Assembly (NCBI RefSeq): GCF_039511225.1
Contig: NZ_CP154261.1
Coordinates: forward strand, 4,588,001 to 4,652,000
DNA: 64,000 bases
Origin: Sphingobacterium multivorum
Lineage (GTDB): Bacteria > Bacteroidota > Bacteroidia > Sphingobacteriales > Sphingobacteriaceae
Reading direction: 5' to 3'
A program made the position numbers and the translations under genes. This document shows positions 8,274 to 16,614 of this stretch, piece by piece; within the stretch, counting starts at the first letter, position 1; each line of letters opens with the position of its first letter. Below the pieces are notes generated by a model. The model had not been told where the DNA came from and searched no databases. It saw nothing but the letters and a program-made list of their open reading frames with translations.

Positions 8274-9395
8274 CTAATTGGCATAAACAGCATTCAGCCA
8301 TGCAAAAGTTGAGCGATGCTGTTCATTCAATACCGGTTTATTGATGCCCAGTGTTTTAAGAATGGCGTCGAAGGCTTCACCGATCATAAAATCATCGCGG
8401 TTACTAAAAAACGAAATCACCAGATCTTTCTGAACGTCAATATAGACCATATTGTGAAATCCGGTAGATTCACCCGAATGAAACAAGATTGTATGATCGC
8501 CAAGATGCTGTATAAACCATCCCAAATGATAGGATATTCCATCCTTTACCGGCATCGCGTTTTGGGCTAACAATTGTTTCAGTTCCGGCTGTTGTAACCT
8601 GTCTTTTATTAAAAAATTCGCCCATGCATGATACTCATCGGCAGATAAGTAAACACCGCCATCACCCTGTGTCGCACTGGTCACACTCTGATCGGCAAAC
8701 AGATAGAAATTTTTCCCTGGATGATAACCATATGCTCGCTCTTCCACTGTATCACCGGGTGTATAAACCATTCCCTTGATAATGCCTATGGGTTCAAACA
8801 ATTGGCCTTTGACAAAGGATGCAAAGGACTGTTTAGCCACCCTTTCAACAATTAGAGACAATAGACAATATCCCGTATTGCTATAGCGAAATTGACTTCC
8901 CGAAGGAAAATACAAACGATCAGTCTGCCTGACATACTTCAGCACATCTTTATCCGACACTTGGTCTTTCCTTTCTTTTGGTATCAATTCCTCATAATCC
9001 CAAATACCCGATGTATGTTGCAGAAGTTGGGCAACCGTAATATCTTTCAACGCAATGGGGAGATCTTCAAAAAAAAGGGACAATTGATCCTCCAGTTTTA
9101 AACGCTTTTGAAGCACTAAAGCATAGATCGCCTGCGCAGTTATTTGCTTGCTCACAGAGGCCAAACGAAAATGCGAACTGGCTGTAATCGCACGTTTTTC
9201 GGTCAAATCAGCCTGCCCAATGGCATAGCGATAGACGATAGCACCATGTTGACTAATGGCACAAGCGACGCCTGGCGCAGTCTGTTCGTTGTAATAGCCT
9301 GCAATGCTGTTATCCAATTTTGACTTATCAATTTTTTGTCCCATAACCATACTTGTTACACAGATCAAAATAAAGCTCAATTTTAAGTTCCTCAT
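8274..9395 (-). CDS. Secreted serine hydrolase, beta-lactamase class C/PBP fold
   Basis: A 373-residue protein with a cleavable signal peptide (LKLSFILICVTSMVMGQ). It has all three active-site elements of the serine beta-lactamase/DD-peptidase fold: SVSK at 80-83, the YSN of YSNTGY near residue 167, and an HSG triad (LFHSGEST) in the C-terminal third. HTSGIWDYEEL is also typical. Members include DD-carboxypeptidases, esterases and a few true beta-lactamases. It is probably periplasmic. Its start lies only 27 bp from that of the divergent membrane-protein gene, so the two must share or overlap promoters. Confidence 0.9.
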   Translation of the reverse strand: MRNLKLSFILICVTSMVMGQKIDKSKLDNSIAGYYNEQTAPGVACAISQHGAIVYRYAIGQADLTEKRAITASSHFRLASVSKQITAQAIYALVLQKRLKLEDQLSLFFEDLPIALKDITVAQLLQHTSGIWDYEELIPKERKDQVSDKDVLKYVRQTDRLYFPSGSQFRYSNTGYCLLSLIVERVAKQSFASFVKGQLFEPIGIIKGMVYTPGDTVEERAYGYHPGKNFYLFADQSVTSATQGDGGVYLSADEYHAWANFLIKDRLQQPELKQLLAQNAMPVKDGISYHLGWFIQHLGDHTILFHSGESTGFHNMVYIDVQKDLVISFFSNRDDFMIGEAFDAILKTLGINKPVLNEQHRSTFAWLNAVYAN

Positions 9396-9422
9396 ATTTT
9401 TTAAGGCACATTTCGGTTTATA

Positions 9423-10376
9423 TTGTTAGCAGCTCGAAAAAGGTACATCCGTCAATGTGAAGTCCAGCTCGCTGATCTTCAAAAATCGCTATTTTACGGC
9501 AATGCTTGGCTCTTTTTTGTACATTTTTATTTATTTCTTTTATTTTTGCTTTCAAGCTTCATTTCTCATGAAGTCCAATTGGCACAGGATCCTTCCGCCA
9601 GTTTTTTATTAAAATCACAACAGACTATGTTTTTTATTTACAGTATCTACGACTTTGTATTAGCAGAAAAAAGTGTTACAACAACATTAAAAAAAGAAAA
9701 CGCGCCAAGAACCTTCACCTTACAGATTATTACCCCAGCCCGGCGGTTTATTGGCTTACCTTTCGGTGGTGGATTTGTCAAACTTTCTCGACTGTATGAC
9801 GAGCAGGGTAAATTGATTCACGCGCGCAATTATTCAGATGAATTAAAAGCGGAGATCAAATCGTTCAAAAGTCAGTATAGCATCCCCTATTTCCAGTTAT
9901 GGAAGGGCTTCCTAATTGTCGCTGCGGCAATTCTAATCTGGGCAGTCATTTATGGCGTCAAGAATAAATTGGGAAATCAACAGCGGGAAAAAGAGGTCGG
10001 CCAAATGATTGATCAGTTGAAGCAATTAAAAGCCGGCCAGCTTTATGGTGCAACATTTTTTACCGATCAGGAAGGCAACAGCATCGACGGACTTCCAGCG
10101 GGTTGGATCAAGATCGATAAAATCATAGGGGATACGGTTTTTATACATCGGTCAAAGCAGCTCGATACCTCCTCGGCACTCTTTGACATGAAGAATATCG
10201 CTTCATTCAAGCCTCAATCGACCGACGAGTGGCAGGAAAAAACTGAAAAAATGGATTTTAATCTATTGAAAAAACAGCTTCAGGACGCTGCGACAAAAAA
10301 AGTCGATCTGCTCTATATCGGTAAAGACCACGATAAATATTCGGGTGTTATCTTAACGATAAAAGGGAGTGAATAG
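9423..10376 (+). CDS. Membrane protein of unknown function, two TM segments
   Basis: Not recognised. The frame codes for about 317 residues from a TTG at 9423. A hydrophobic segment (WLFFVHFYLFLLFLLSS) near residue 35 and a second (LIVAAAILIWAVIYGV) near 165 bracket a roughly 110-residue, probably periplasmic region. A soluble C-terminal half follows, containing QLYGATFFTDQEGNSIDG and a KKVDLLYIGKDHDKYSG segment. The start is uncertain. The first in-frame ATG is at 9627, and a promoter-like pair, TTTG 9516-9519 and TATTTTTG 9541-9548 with a 21-nt spacer, would fit a shorter protein. The first hydrophobic segment argues for the long form. A strong hairpin follows the gene. Confidence 0.6.
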   Translation: MLAARKRYIRQCEVQLADLQKSLFYGNAWLFFVHFYLFLLFLLSSFISHEVQLAQDPSASFLLKSQQTMFFIYSIYDFVLAEKSVTTTLKKENAPRTFTLQIITPARRFIGLPFGGGFVKLSRLYDEQGKLIHARNYSDELKAEIKSFKSQYSIPYFQLWKGFLIVAAAILIWAVIYGVKNKLGNQQREKEVGQMIDQLKQLKAGQLYGATFFTDQEGNSIDGLPAGWIKIDKIIGDTVFIHRSKQLDTSSALFDMKNIASFKPQSTDEWQEKTEKMDFNLLKKQLQDAATKKVDLLYIGKDHDKYSGVILTIKGSE

Positions 10377-10450
10377 TTCTTATCTTCGGGCATGCTTACC
10401 GCATTAACCTTTCAGCTCATACAAGCTATACGATGGTGTTAATGCATAGC

Positions 10451-10493
10451 AAACTCAAGATCGATCGCATCAATTGAGATCGATCTTGAGTTT
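10451..10493. terminator. Bidirectional terminator hairpin
   Basis: A perfect 16-bp inverted repeat (AAACTCAAGATCGATC and its complement) with an 11-nt loop lies between convergent genes. It is followed by TTTAATTTTT on the plus side. The minus-strand gene stops at 10499. Confidence 0.8.
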
Positions 10494-10498
10494 AATTT

Positions 10499-11023
10499 TT
10501 AATACTTGATCTCTTCGTCAACGTCATATTTCATACCCGGATAGTGCAGTAATCTTCGCATCAAGGCAATCTGTCCGGCAAGATAATCTTCCCTCCCGAC
10601 ACACATGCCAATAAAATTCAATTTATTCTCCTCAATAAAAGGAATATTCATATTGATCGTAAAGATTTCAGCCAGCTTCGCATCATCCACTTGAAGCAAC
10701 GCAGCATAGACCTTTGGTGATATCGCTTTAAAATTTTCTTTTAATTCCTGCACACTGGGATAGTGATAACTTTCATCGAGTGTCTTTCCCATAAAAAACA
10801 GATCATGGTATGGATCGTTTTCCTGAAGGCCAAGCACATGCGCCATGGCATAGCGCACATTCACAAAATTACCCGCCATCCATACGATATGGTTGGTCTG
10901 GCCATCAATTCGTTTTAATGCATCCTCTTCCGAAATGCCATCCAACGCATTCAAAAAAATTTGACTGTGCATTCGATAAGCAGGAATGATGATTTCCAAT
11001 TTTAATGATTTCGGTGTATCCAT
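10499..11023 (-). CDS. DinB-like four-helix-bundle protein
   Basis: A 174-residue, mainly helical protein. It opens LKLEIIIPAYRMHSQIFLNAL and contains HIVWMAGNFVNVRYAMAHVLG, the position where DinB/YfiT-like proteins carry their first metal-ligand histidine. Near the C-terminus REDYLAGQIALMRRLL replaces the usual H-x3-H-x2-Q helix, and Gly-Arg-Glu-Asp stands where the ligand histidines normally sit. The metal site may therefore be incomplete. DinB-fold proteins include thiol transferases and many uncharacterised members. There is no signal peptide. It is a single gene between a terminator and the divergent two-component operon. Confidence 0.7.
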   Translation of the reverse strand: MDTPKSLKLEIIIPAYRMHSQIFLNALDGISEEDALKRIDGQTNHIVWMAGNFVNVRYAMAHVLGLQENDPYHDLFFMGKTLDESYHYPSVQELKENFKAISPKVYAALLQVDDAKLAEIFTINMNIPFIEENKLNFIGMCVGREDYLAGQIALMRRLLHYPGMKYDVDEEIKY

Positions 11024-11146
11024 TTCGTTTTGATTTTTATATTAAACATCTGATTTAGAATAAAATTACACGTTTTAAAAGAGCTTACACTTGTCGTATG
11101 GCAAGAAATAAAAATGATCAAAATTGATAGATCATTGCGAAATAAA

Positions 11147-11181
11147 TTCTAAATTTCTACTAAATTGAAATTCTATCTTTA
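11147..11181 (+). promoter_or_regulatory. Promoter of first two-component operon with 11-bp direct repeat
   Basis: TTCTAA (11147-11152) and TACTAA (11158-11163) lie exactly 11 bp apart, and CTAAATT is repeated with the same period. TATCTTTA (11174-11181) matches the -7 box at seven of eight positions and ends 4 nt before the ATG. The 21-nt stretch from 11144 matches 18 of 21 positions of the site before the RND pump (from 15368). OmpR-family regulators bind such 11-bp-spaced repeats, so autoregulation or cross-regulation is likely. Confidence 0.55.
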
Positions 11182-11185
11182 CGAT

Positions 11186-11860
11186 ATGAAGATTTTGATC
11201 ATAGAAGACGAATTGGAGCTGGCCAAAAGCATCGCAACATATCTTAGTGAACAACACTATTTATGCGAATTTGCGCCAACTTTGCAGGATGCTCTGGACA
11301 AAATTCAGCTATACCAGTACGATTGTATCTTACTGGACATCGGTCTACCAGATGGAAATGGTTTAAAATTGCTGGAAGAATTAAAGGCGCAGCGAAAGCA
11401 AGATGGTGTGATCATCATTTCTGCAAAAAATGCCTTGGACGACAAAATACACGGACTACAATTGGGAGCCGACGATTATCTAACCAAGCCTTTTCACTTA
11501 TCTGAACTTACAGCACGAATCTATTCGCTTATACGTCGCAAACAATTCAACAGCGCAAATATTGTTGTACAAAATGAAATACAGATTGATCTCCTCGCAA
11601 AAACGGTGATCGTCAATGAGCTGCCCATTGTACTGACGAAAAAAGAATTCGATCTACTCATGTTTTTTATCGGCAACAAAAATAAAGTGATTTCCAAAAG
11701 CACCTTGGCCGAACACCTGTCTGGCGACATTGCTGATATGCTCGACAACCATGACTTTGTGTATGCCCATGTCAAAAATCTAAAGAAGAAATTGCAGGAC
11801 GCCGGAAGCCAACCCTATATTAAGACAGTATACGGTACGGGTTACAAGTGGGAAAATTAA
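11186..11860 (+). CDS. OmpR-family response regulator (first system)
   Basis: A 224-residue regulator. The receiver domain has acidic residues in IIEDE, phospho-acceptor Asp51 in ILLDIGLPDGNGL, and the conserved Lys in YLTKPF near residue 101. The C-terminal winged helix shows LTKKEFDLLMFF and ends YIKTVYGTGYKWEN, standard for PhoB/OmpR proteins. I chose the ATG at 11186, because MKILIIEDE is the canonical start and the seven residues possible upstream read through the -7 box. The kinase gene begins 9 bp downstream. It resembles QseB/PmrA-type regulators; the signal is unknown. Confidence 0.93.
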   Translation: MKILIIEDELELAKSIATYLSEQHYLCEFAPTLQDALDKIQLYQYDCILLDIGLPDGNGLKLLEELKAQRKQDGVIIISAKNALDDKIHGLQLGADDYLTKPFHLSELTARIYSLIRRKQFNSANIVVQNEIQIDLLAKTVIVNELPIVLTKKEFDLLMFFIGNKNKVISKSTLAEHLSGDIADMLDNHDFVYAHVKNLKKKLQDAGSQPYIKTVYGTGYKWEN

Positions 11861-11869
11861 ATCAATGAG

Positions 11870-13156
11870 ATGAAACCCCTACTCCGCAAAATAACGACCC
11901 CCTTTCTACTCTATGTATTGATCGTACTTGGTGTCAGTATTCCCGTTTATTATTTTGTGATCGACGGTATATGGAAAAGTGAGCTGGACGAACATAACGA
12001 AATTATTGTCAAAAAAACAGCTTACGAACTCAACAGATTACAGCTGTCTGAAGATAGGCTCCAAGCCAGCATTGCTTTATGGAATAGCATACAACCTGAA
12101 ACGAACATACAGAAAGTGAGGCCGGGTGATTTATTACAAGATAGTGTTTATACCATTGAAAAACCACAGCGTTTTGTCGAACCAAAGACAATTGACCGAT
12201 TTAGATGCCTGTCTTCTGTTATTCAGATCAACGGTGTATCCTATCGCTTTACTGTACAAACAAATATTGAAGAATCTGTAGAGACTATCGCCGCTATCGC
12301 GGCGACGACGCTATTTTTCTTTGTTATCTTAGTCATTGGATTACTTATTCTTTCCCGAAGAATATCACTTCGCCTCTGGAAACCATTTCGCGATACGGTT
12401 GAAAAGTTAAAGGCATTTAATCTCAATAGTCAACAACAGATTAGCTTTCAGCAAACGGATACGATAGAATTCCACGAACTCAATCAATCCCTGTCTAAGC
12501 TTCTCGAACAAAACCTGGCCGTATACCGATCACAAAAGGAATTCACCGAAAATGCTTCACATGAATTGCAAACACCGTTGGCTATCCTAAAAAATAAGTT
12601 AGATATCTTATTGCAATCTCCGGATCTAAGCAATGAGCAGTACCAACTTTTTGAAGATATGCATAAAGCGCTTTCGCGCAGTAGCCGAATCAACCGCAAT
12701 CTGCTGCTGCTTGCCAAGATAGATAATAGTCAATTCGATCACTCAGAAAGTATTCCTATGGACAGGCTGGTTTCACAGTGTATTGAAGTCATGCAAGAGC
12801 ACTTTGAGCTAAAAAACCTACTGCTGCTACAAGATATAGAGCCTTCGGTCCTGCTTACAGGAAATAGTAGCCTGACCGAAATCCTGATCAACAACCTACT
12901 CCTAAACGCCATACGTTACAGTGATGCCAATGATACCATTGCGATAAACCTGACTCAAGCAGCTTTAAGGGTACATAACCCCGGTTCAACAGCCTTAGAT
13001 AAAAAACTTCTCTTCAAGAGATTTTCCAAGCTCTCAAAAAACAGCCAAGGCAGTGGTTTAGGGCTGGCAATTATAACTGAAATCGCCAGGTATCAGGGCT
13101 GGACTGTCGATTATCATTTTGAAAATAATCAGCATATTTTTTCCATTCATTTTTAA
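11870..13156 (+). CDS. Sensor histidine kinase (first system)
   Basis: A 428-residue membrane kinase. One TM lies at about residues 11-30, followed by an extracytoplasmic stretch of about 110 residues and a second TM at 140-162 (FFFVILVIGLLIL). Then come a linker, the H-box ASHELQTPLA with phospho-acceptor His231, the N-box ILINNLLLNAIRYS and a G-box GSGLGLAI. The H-box has Gln where Arg is usual (HELQTPL), which is common in Bacteroidota. The small sensor domain has no cysteine or histidine cluster that would betray a metal signal. It is translated with the regulator 9 bp upstream. Confidence 0.93.
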   Translation: MKPLLRKITTPFLLYVLIVLGVSIPVYYFVIDGIWKSELDEHNEIIVKKTAYELNRLQLSEDRLQASIALWNSIQPETNIQKVRPGDLLQDSVYTIEKPQRFVEPKTIDRFRCLSSVIQINGVSYRFTVQTNIEESVETIAAIAATTLFFFVILVIGLLILSRRISLRLWKPFRDTVEKLKAFNLNSQQQISFQQTDTIEFHELNQSLSKLLEQNLAVYRSQKEFTENASHELQTPLAILKNKLDILLQSPDLSNEQYQLFEDMHKALSRSSRINRNLLLLAKIDNSQFDHSESIPMDRLVSQCIEVMQEHFELKNLLLLQDIEPSVLLTGNSSLTEILINNLLLNAIRYSDANDTIAINLTQAALRVHNPGSTALDKKLLFKRFSKLSKNSQGSGLGLAIITEIARYQGWTVDYHFENNQHIFSIHF

Positions 13157-13219
13157 AATTCCAAAAGTATTCCCTGGAAAGTTTTATTTGCATATCCGTG
13201 TAAATTTAGTTTAGTTTGA

Positions 13220-13288
13220 TACTTTTGTTTGAACGATGCATGGATAGCCCATGATTTGGTGTAACAGGTAAACTTCGATGCGTCGAAG
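13220..13288 (+). promoter_or_regulatory. -7 box and leader hairpin before the second regulator
   Basis: TACTTTTG (13220-13227) is a perfect TAnnTTTG box. No TTTG lies at the proper -33 distance; the nearest, at 13187, leaves 29 nt, so the promoter may need an activator. The leader of about 75 nt contains CTTCGA-tgcg-TCGAAG (13273-13288), a small stable hairpin 20 nt before the ATG. Confidence 0.45.
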
Positions 13289-13308
13289 CCCTTAACATTT
13301 TTCCTTAT

Positions 13309-13989
13309 ATGAAGATTCTCCTAGTCGAAGATGACGTACGTGTCGCAGGATTGATCAAACGCGGACTTGATGAAAATGAATTTCAGACAGCTATTGCCTA
13401 CGACGGCATATCTGGGAAGAAAATGGCGTTACAACACGACTTTGATCTTATCATAACCGATATCGTGCTCCCTAAGATGGATGGATTGGATCTCTGCAAG
13501 GAAATTCGTCATATCAAACCCGATGTTCCCATTATCATGTTAACGGCATTAGGAACTACAGATGATAAAATTGAGGGTTTTGACGCCGGAGCGGATGACT
13601 ATCTGGTCAAGCCTTTTGAAATGCGCGAACTGCTCGCCCGCATCAGGGTCCTGCTCAAAAGATATCAAAAACAAGATACCCTCACGGGAACAATCTTGCG
13701 TTATGGTGATCTGGAAATGAACCTCCATACCAAAAATGTCAAAAGGAATAATACCGAAATCCATTTGACACCCAAGGAGTTCAAACTACTCCATTATTTA
13801 TTACAACATCCCGAACGCGTGCTTTCGAGAACAGAAATTGCAGAAAAAGTGTGGGAAACTCATTTTGATACCGGGACGAACTTCATTGATGTCTACATCA
13901 ACTATCTACGTAAAAAAATCGACAAAGATTTTGCGACAAAATATATCCATACCAAATCTGGAATGGGTTTTATGTTAAAACAAGACTAA
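13309..13989 (+). CDS. OmpR-family response regulator (second system, CusR/CzcR-like)
   Basis: A 226-residue regulator starting MKILLVEDDVRVAGLIKRGL, the typical opening of the heavy-metal CusR/CopR/CzcR group. Phospho-acceptor Asp51 sits in IITDIVLPKMDGL and the conserved Lys in YLVKPFEMREL. The winged helix has LTPKEFKLLHYLLQHP and ends YIHTKSGMGFMLKQD. Its stop overlaps the first base of the kinase start, so the two are translationally coupled. The RND pump directly downstream makes metal-responsive activation of that pump the most likely job. Confidence 0.94.
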   Translation: MKILLVEDDVRVAGLIKRGLDENEFQTAIAYDGISGKKMALQHDFDLIITDIVLPKMDGLDLCKEIRHIKPDVPIIMLTALGTTDDKIEGFDAGADDYLVKPFEMRELLARIRVLLKRYQKQDTLTGTILRYGDLEMNLHTKNVKRNNTEIHLTPKEFKLLHYLLQHPERVLSRTEIAEKVWETHFDTGTNFIDVYINYLRKKIDKDFATKYIHTKSGMGFMLKQD

Positions 13990-15365
13990 TGCGAATCAGA
14001 ACCCGAATCTCTATATTATACACGCTGATTACAGCGACAATATTGCTGATATTCGCCAGCACAATCTATTTCTCAGCGGTGGAGAATCGGGAAAAAGAAT
14101 TTTACGCCCTTTTGAAAAAAGAAGCTTACACCAAAGCAAACCTTTTTTTGAATGCAAAAGTTGACAAAAAGACCTTAGAAGATATCTACCACAACAACCG
14201 CAAAATTCTCAACGAAGTCGAGGTTGCAATTTACGACACCCGTTTTGACCTCTTATATCATGATGCCGTAGATATTGATTTTGTCAAAGAGACACCAGCC
14301 ATGCTGCAGAATATTCTAAAAAATAAGGAAATAAAATTCTATCAGGATAAATGGCAAGTCATTGGCATGACCTTTCCGTATAAAAACAAAACTTACCTCA
14401 TTACTGCAGCTGCCTATGACCAATATGGCTACAATAAACTAAACAGTCTGTTGTCGACTATTCTTCTGGTTTTCATCTTGGCTATATTTCTGATCTATGC
14501 AGCAGGAATATTCTTTTCCAAAAAGGTCTTTCAACCTATCCTGGAAATGACACAACGCGTAAAAACCATTTCTGCGACAAGCTTAGATGCCCGGCTTACG
14601 AGTAGCGGAAATAAAGACGAGCTTGCCGAGTTGGCCAGTACATTCAATGCGATGCTCGACCGCCTCGAGAACTCCTTTGATGCCCAAAAGCATTTTGTTT
14701 CCAATATCTCACATGAACTCAGAACCCCATTGGCCGCAATGATTGCAGAGCTCGAGATTTCTGCCAATAAGGACCGTAGTATAGTGGAGTATAAAACAGT
14801 CATCGACAATACACTAAATGATGCCCAGAAGCTTAAGAAACTATTTAATAGTTTGCTTGATTTTGCCAAAGCAAGTTACGACAGTTCCGAAATAGCGTTT
14901 AGGACCTTACGCATTGACGAAATACTAATTGATGCATGCCAACAGGTTCTTCAGTTAAATCCACATTATAAACTTGACGTTTTCGTCGATCCAGCGATTG
15001 AAGATGAAAAACTCCTATCCATCAATGCAAATGAATATCTATTGCAGGTCGCCTTTGTCAATCTCATTGAAAACGCCTGTAAATTTTCGTCCAATCAAAA
15101 ATGTCTAATCGCCATCAAATCGGATGAAAGTAGGATTCACCTCGAATTTAAAGATGACGGAATAGGCATTGACCCGGTCGATCTTCCCCAAATATTTACG
15201 CCTTTTTATCGCGGCAACAACAAAGACTATAGCGAAGGAAATGGTATTGGTCTTTCACTCACCCGAAAAATTGTCCTTCTTCACCAAGGCGAGATCGGTG
15301 TCCGGTCGACAAAAGGTATTGGAAGTGTTTTTAGCATTGATATCCCACATCGCTCCCTATTCTAA
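13989..15365 (+). CDS. Sensor histidine kinase (second system, CusS/CzcS-like)
   Basis: A 458-residue kinase. TM1 is at about residues 8-30, a periplasmic sensor domain spans 31-150, and TM2 at 153-175 (LLSTILLVFILAIFLIYAAG) is followed by a HAMP linker. The H-box NISHELRTPLAA has His242, the N-box is FVNLIENACKFS, and DDGIGI and GNGIGLSLTRKI form the ATP site. The layout is that of CusS-type metal sensors. The start overlaps the regulator stop (13989). The 3' end carries the first TTCTAA half-site of the pump's operator array, so the coding sequence and the regulatory array share six bases. Confidence 0.94.
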   Translation: MRIRTRISILYTLITATILLIFASTIYFSAVENREKEFYALLKKEAYTKANLFLNAKVDKKTLEDIYHNNRKILNEVEVAIYDTRFDLLYHDAVDIDFVKETPAMLQNILKNKEIKFYQDKWQVIGMTFPYKNKTYLITAAAYDQYGYNKLNSLLSTILLVFILAIFLIYAAGIFFSKKVFQPILEMTQRVKTISATSLDARLTSSGNKDELAELASTFNAMLDRLENSFDAQKHFVSNISHELRTPLAAMIAELEISANKDRSIVEYKTVIDNTLNDAQKLKKLFNSLLDFAKASYDSSEIAFRTLRIDEILIDACQQVLQLNPHYKLDVFVDPAIEDEKLLSINANEYLLQVAFVNLIENACKFSSNQKCLIAIKSDESRIHLEFKDDGIGIDPVDLPQIFTPFYRGNNKDYSEGNGIGLSLTRKIVLLHQGEIGVRSTKGIGSVFSIDIPHRSLF

Positions 15366-15429
15366 TAAAATTCTAATTTTTTTCTAAAGCCTCTCTAACC
15401 GGCATATCGGGAGCAGGTGGATAGTTTTG
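15360..15429 (+). promoter_or_regulatory. Four 11-bp-spaced TTCTAA half-sites and -7 box of the RND pump
   Basis: TTCTAA occurs at 15360, 15371 and 15382, and the one-base variant CTCTAA at 15393; every step is exactly 11 bp. TAGTTTTG (15422-15429), a perfect -7 box, begins 23 bp after the array. The -33 position (about 15398-15401) has no TTTG. Phase-locked repeats abutting a defective -33 element are the classic layout of an OmpR-family-activated promoter. The box ends 4 nt before the ATG at 15434. Confidence 0.7.
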
Positions 15430-15433
15430 CGGT

Positions 15434-16579
15434 ATGATTAACCGTACAATCAACTATTCGACCCAATCCTTGAAATACATGAATTGGATCCCTGTTCTGC
15501 TGTTGCTGCATGCGTGCAACAGCCAGTCTTCCGAAGGTCCCAGCCAATCGCCGACCATCAGCGCAGCTGGAGACACCGTGACCGTCAGTGAAAATACGTC
15601 CCTGTTATCGAAGCTCAAATTTGTTACGACGACCAATGCACAACATGCGCTGAAACTAAATGCAGCTGCTACAGTGAAGATTATTCCCAGCAGCTATGTG
15701 GAGATTCCCGTACCTTTTGCTGGACGGATAATCAAGTCGCATACGACTCTTGGTCAAAAAGTAGCCATCAACACGCCTTTATTTTCAATTAGTTCATCCG
15801 ACTATTTTGAGGCGCAAAGGGCCTATCTCGATGCCAAACAAGCCTATATGCTTGCTGAACATATGTTAAAGCGCCAAAAAGATTTAATCACGCATGGTGT
15901 TGGCACCAAAAAAGAACTCGAAGAAGCGGAAACAAATTTTGCAATGAGCGACGCAGCCCTTGGAAATGCCAGGGCTGCATTAAAAATATTCGACAGCAAC
16001 CTGACCAATATTGTTCTCGGCCAGCCTCTCCTCGTCCGTTCACCTATTCATGGGGAAATTTTAAGTAGTTCAATTGTCCTTGGTCAATACACGAAAGAAG
16101 ACGCTCCAGCATTGCTCCGCATTGCTGAATTGTCAAAGGTCTGGGTATCGGCCTACATCAAAGAAAAAGACCTGCCGGCCATCAATCAACTTACGCATGT
16201 TGACATTCGTACAGATGCTATCCCCGATAAAAAAATACAGGGGAAAATTATTCATATCAATCAATTTGTCGACGAATCAAGCCGAAATATTGAAGTCCTC
16301 ATTGCATGCGAAAATACCGACCGTACATTAAAACCAGGGATGTATGTCAATGCCGAATTCGAACAGCGTATGACTTCGACACTTTTTATTCCGGCAAAAG
16401 CTGTATTTCAATTTAACGATAAGAGTTTTGTTTGGGTCAAAACATCCTCCAATACCTTCGTCAAGCGCTATGTCACCACTGGGGTAACAGAAGGTGATGC
16501 AATCCAGATTTTAACCGGCCTGCTTCCGCAGGAACAGATTGTTGGTGAAGGTGCCTTTTATTTAACACCCAGCCTGTAA
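15434..16579 (+). CDS. RND efflux periplasmic adaptor, lipoprotein (CzcB-like)
   Basis: A 381-residue membrane fusion protein. The N-terminus carries a lipoprotein signal ending LLLLHAC, with the lipid-anchor Cys at about residue 27. The lipoyl/barrel-sandwich half (VEIPVPFAGRIIKSHTTLGQKV), a helical hairpin (AYLDAKQAYMLAEHMLKRQK) and the beta-barrel half (VRSPIHGEILSSSIVLGQY) follow. It links the inner-membrane pump to the outer-membrane channel. The ATG at 15479 would also give a lipobox, but the longer form supplies the positive residues a signal peptide needs. The pump gene begins 35 bp downstream. Confidence 0.92.
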   Translation: MINRTINYSTQSLKYMNWIPVLLLLHACNSQSSEGPSQSPTISAAGDTVTVSENTSLLSKLKFVTTTNAQHALKLNAAATVKIIPSSYVEIPVPFAGRIIKSHTTLGQKVAINTPLFSISSSDYFEAQRAYLDAKQAYMLAEHMLKRQKDLITHGVGTKKELEEAETNFAMSDAALGNARAALKIFDSNLTNIVLGQPLLVRSPIHGEILSSSIVLGQYTKEDAPALLRIAELSKVWVSAYIKEKDLPAINQLTHVDIRTDAIPDKKIQGKIIHINQFVDESSRNIEVLIACENTDRTLKPGMYVNAEFEQRMTSTLFIPAKAVFQFNDKSFVWVKTSSNTFVKRYVTTGVTEGDAIQILTGLLPQEQIVGEGAFYLTPSL

Positions 16580-16614
16580 TAGGCTCAGGCTTTCAACTTT
16601 TAAAATAGAAACAC

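Noticed and set aside
9516..9548. TTTG/TATTTTTG promoter-like pair within the membrane-protein gene
   Set aside because: It falls in a T-rich transmembrane coding stretch where such matches arise by chance. It is kept only as an argument about the start, not as a feature.
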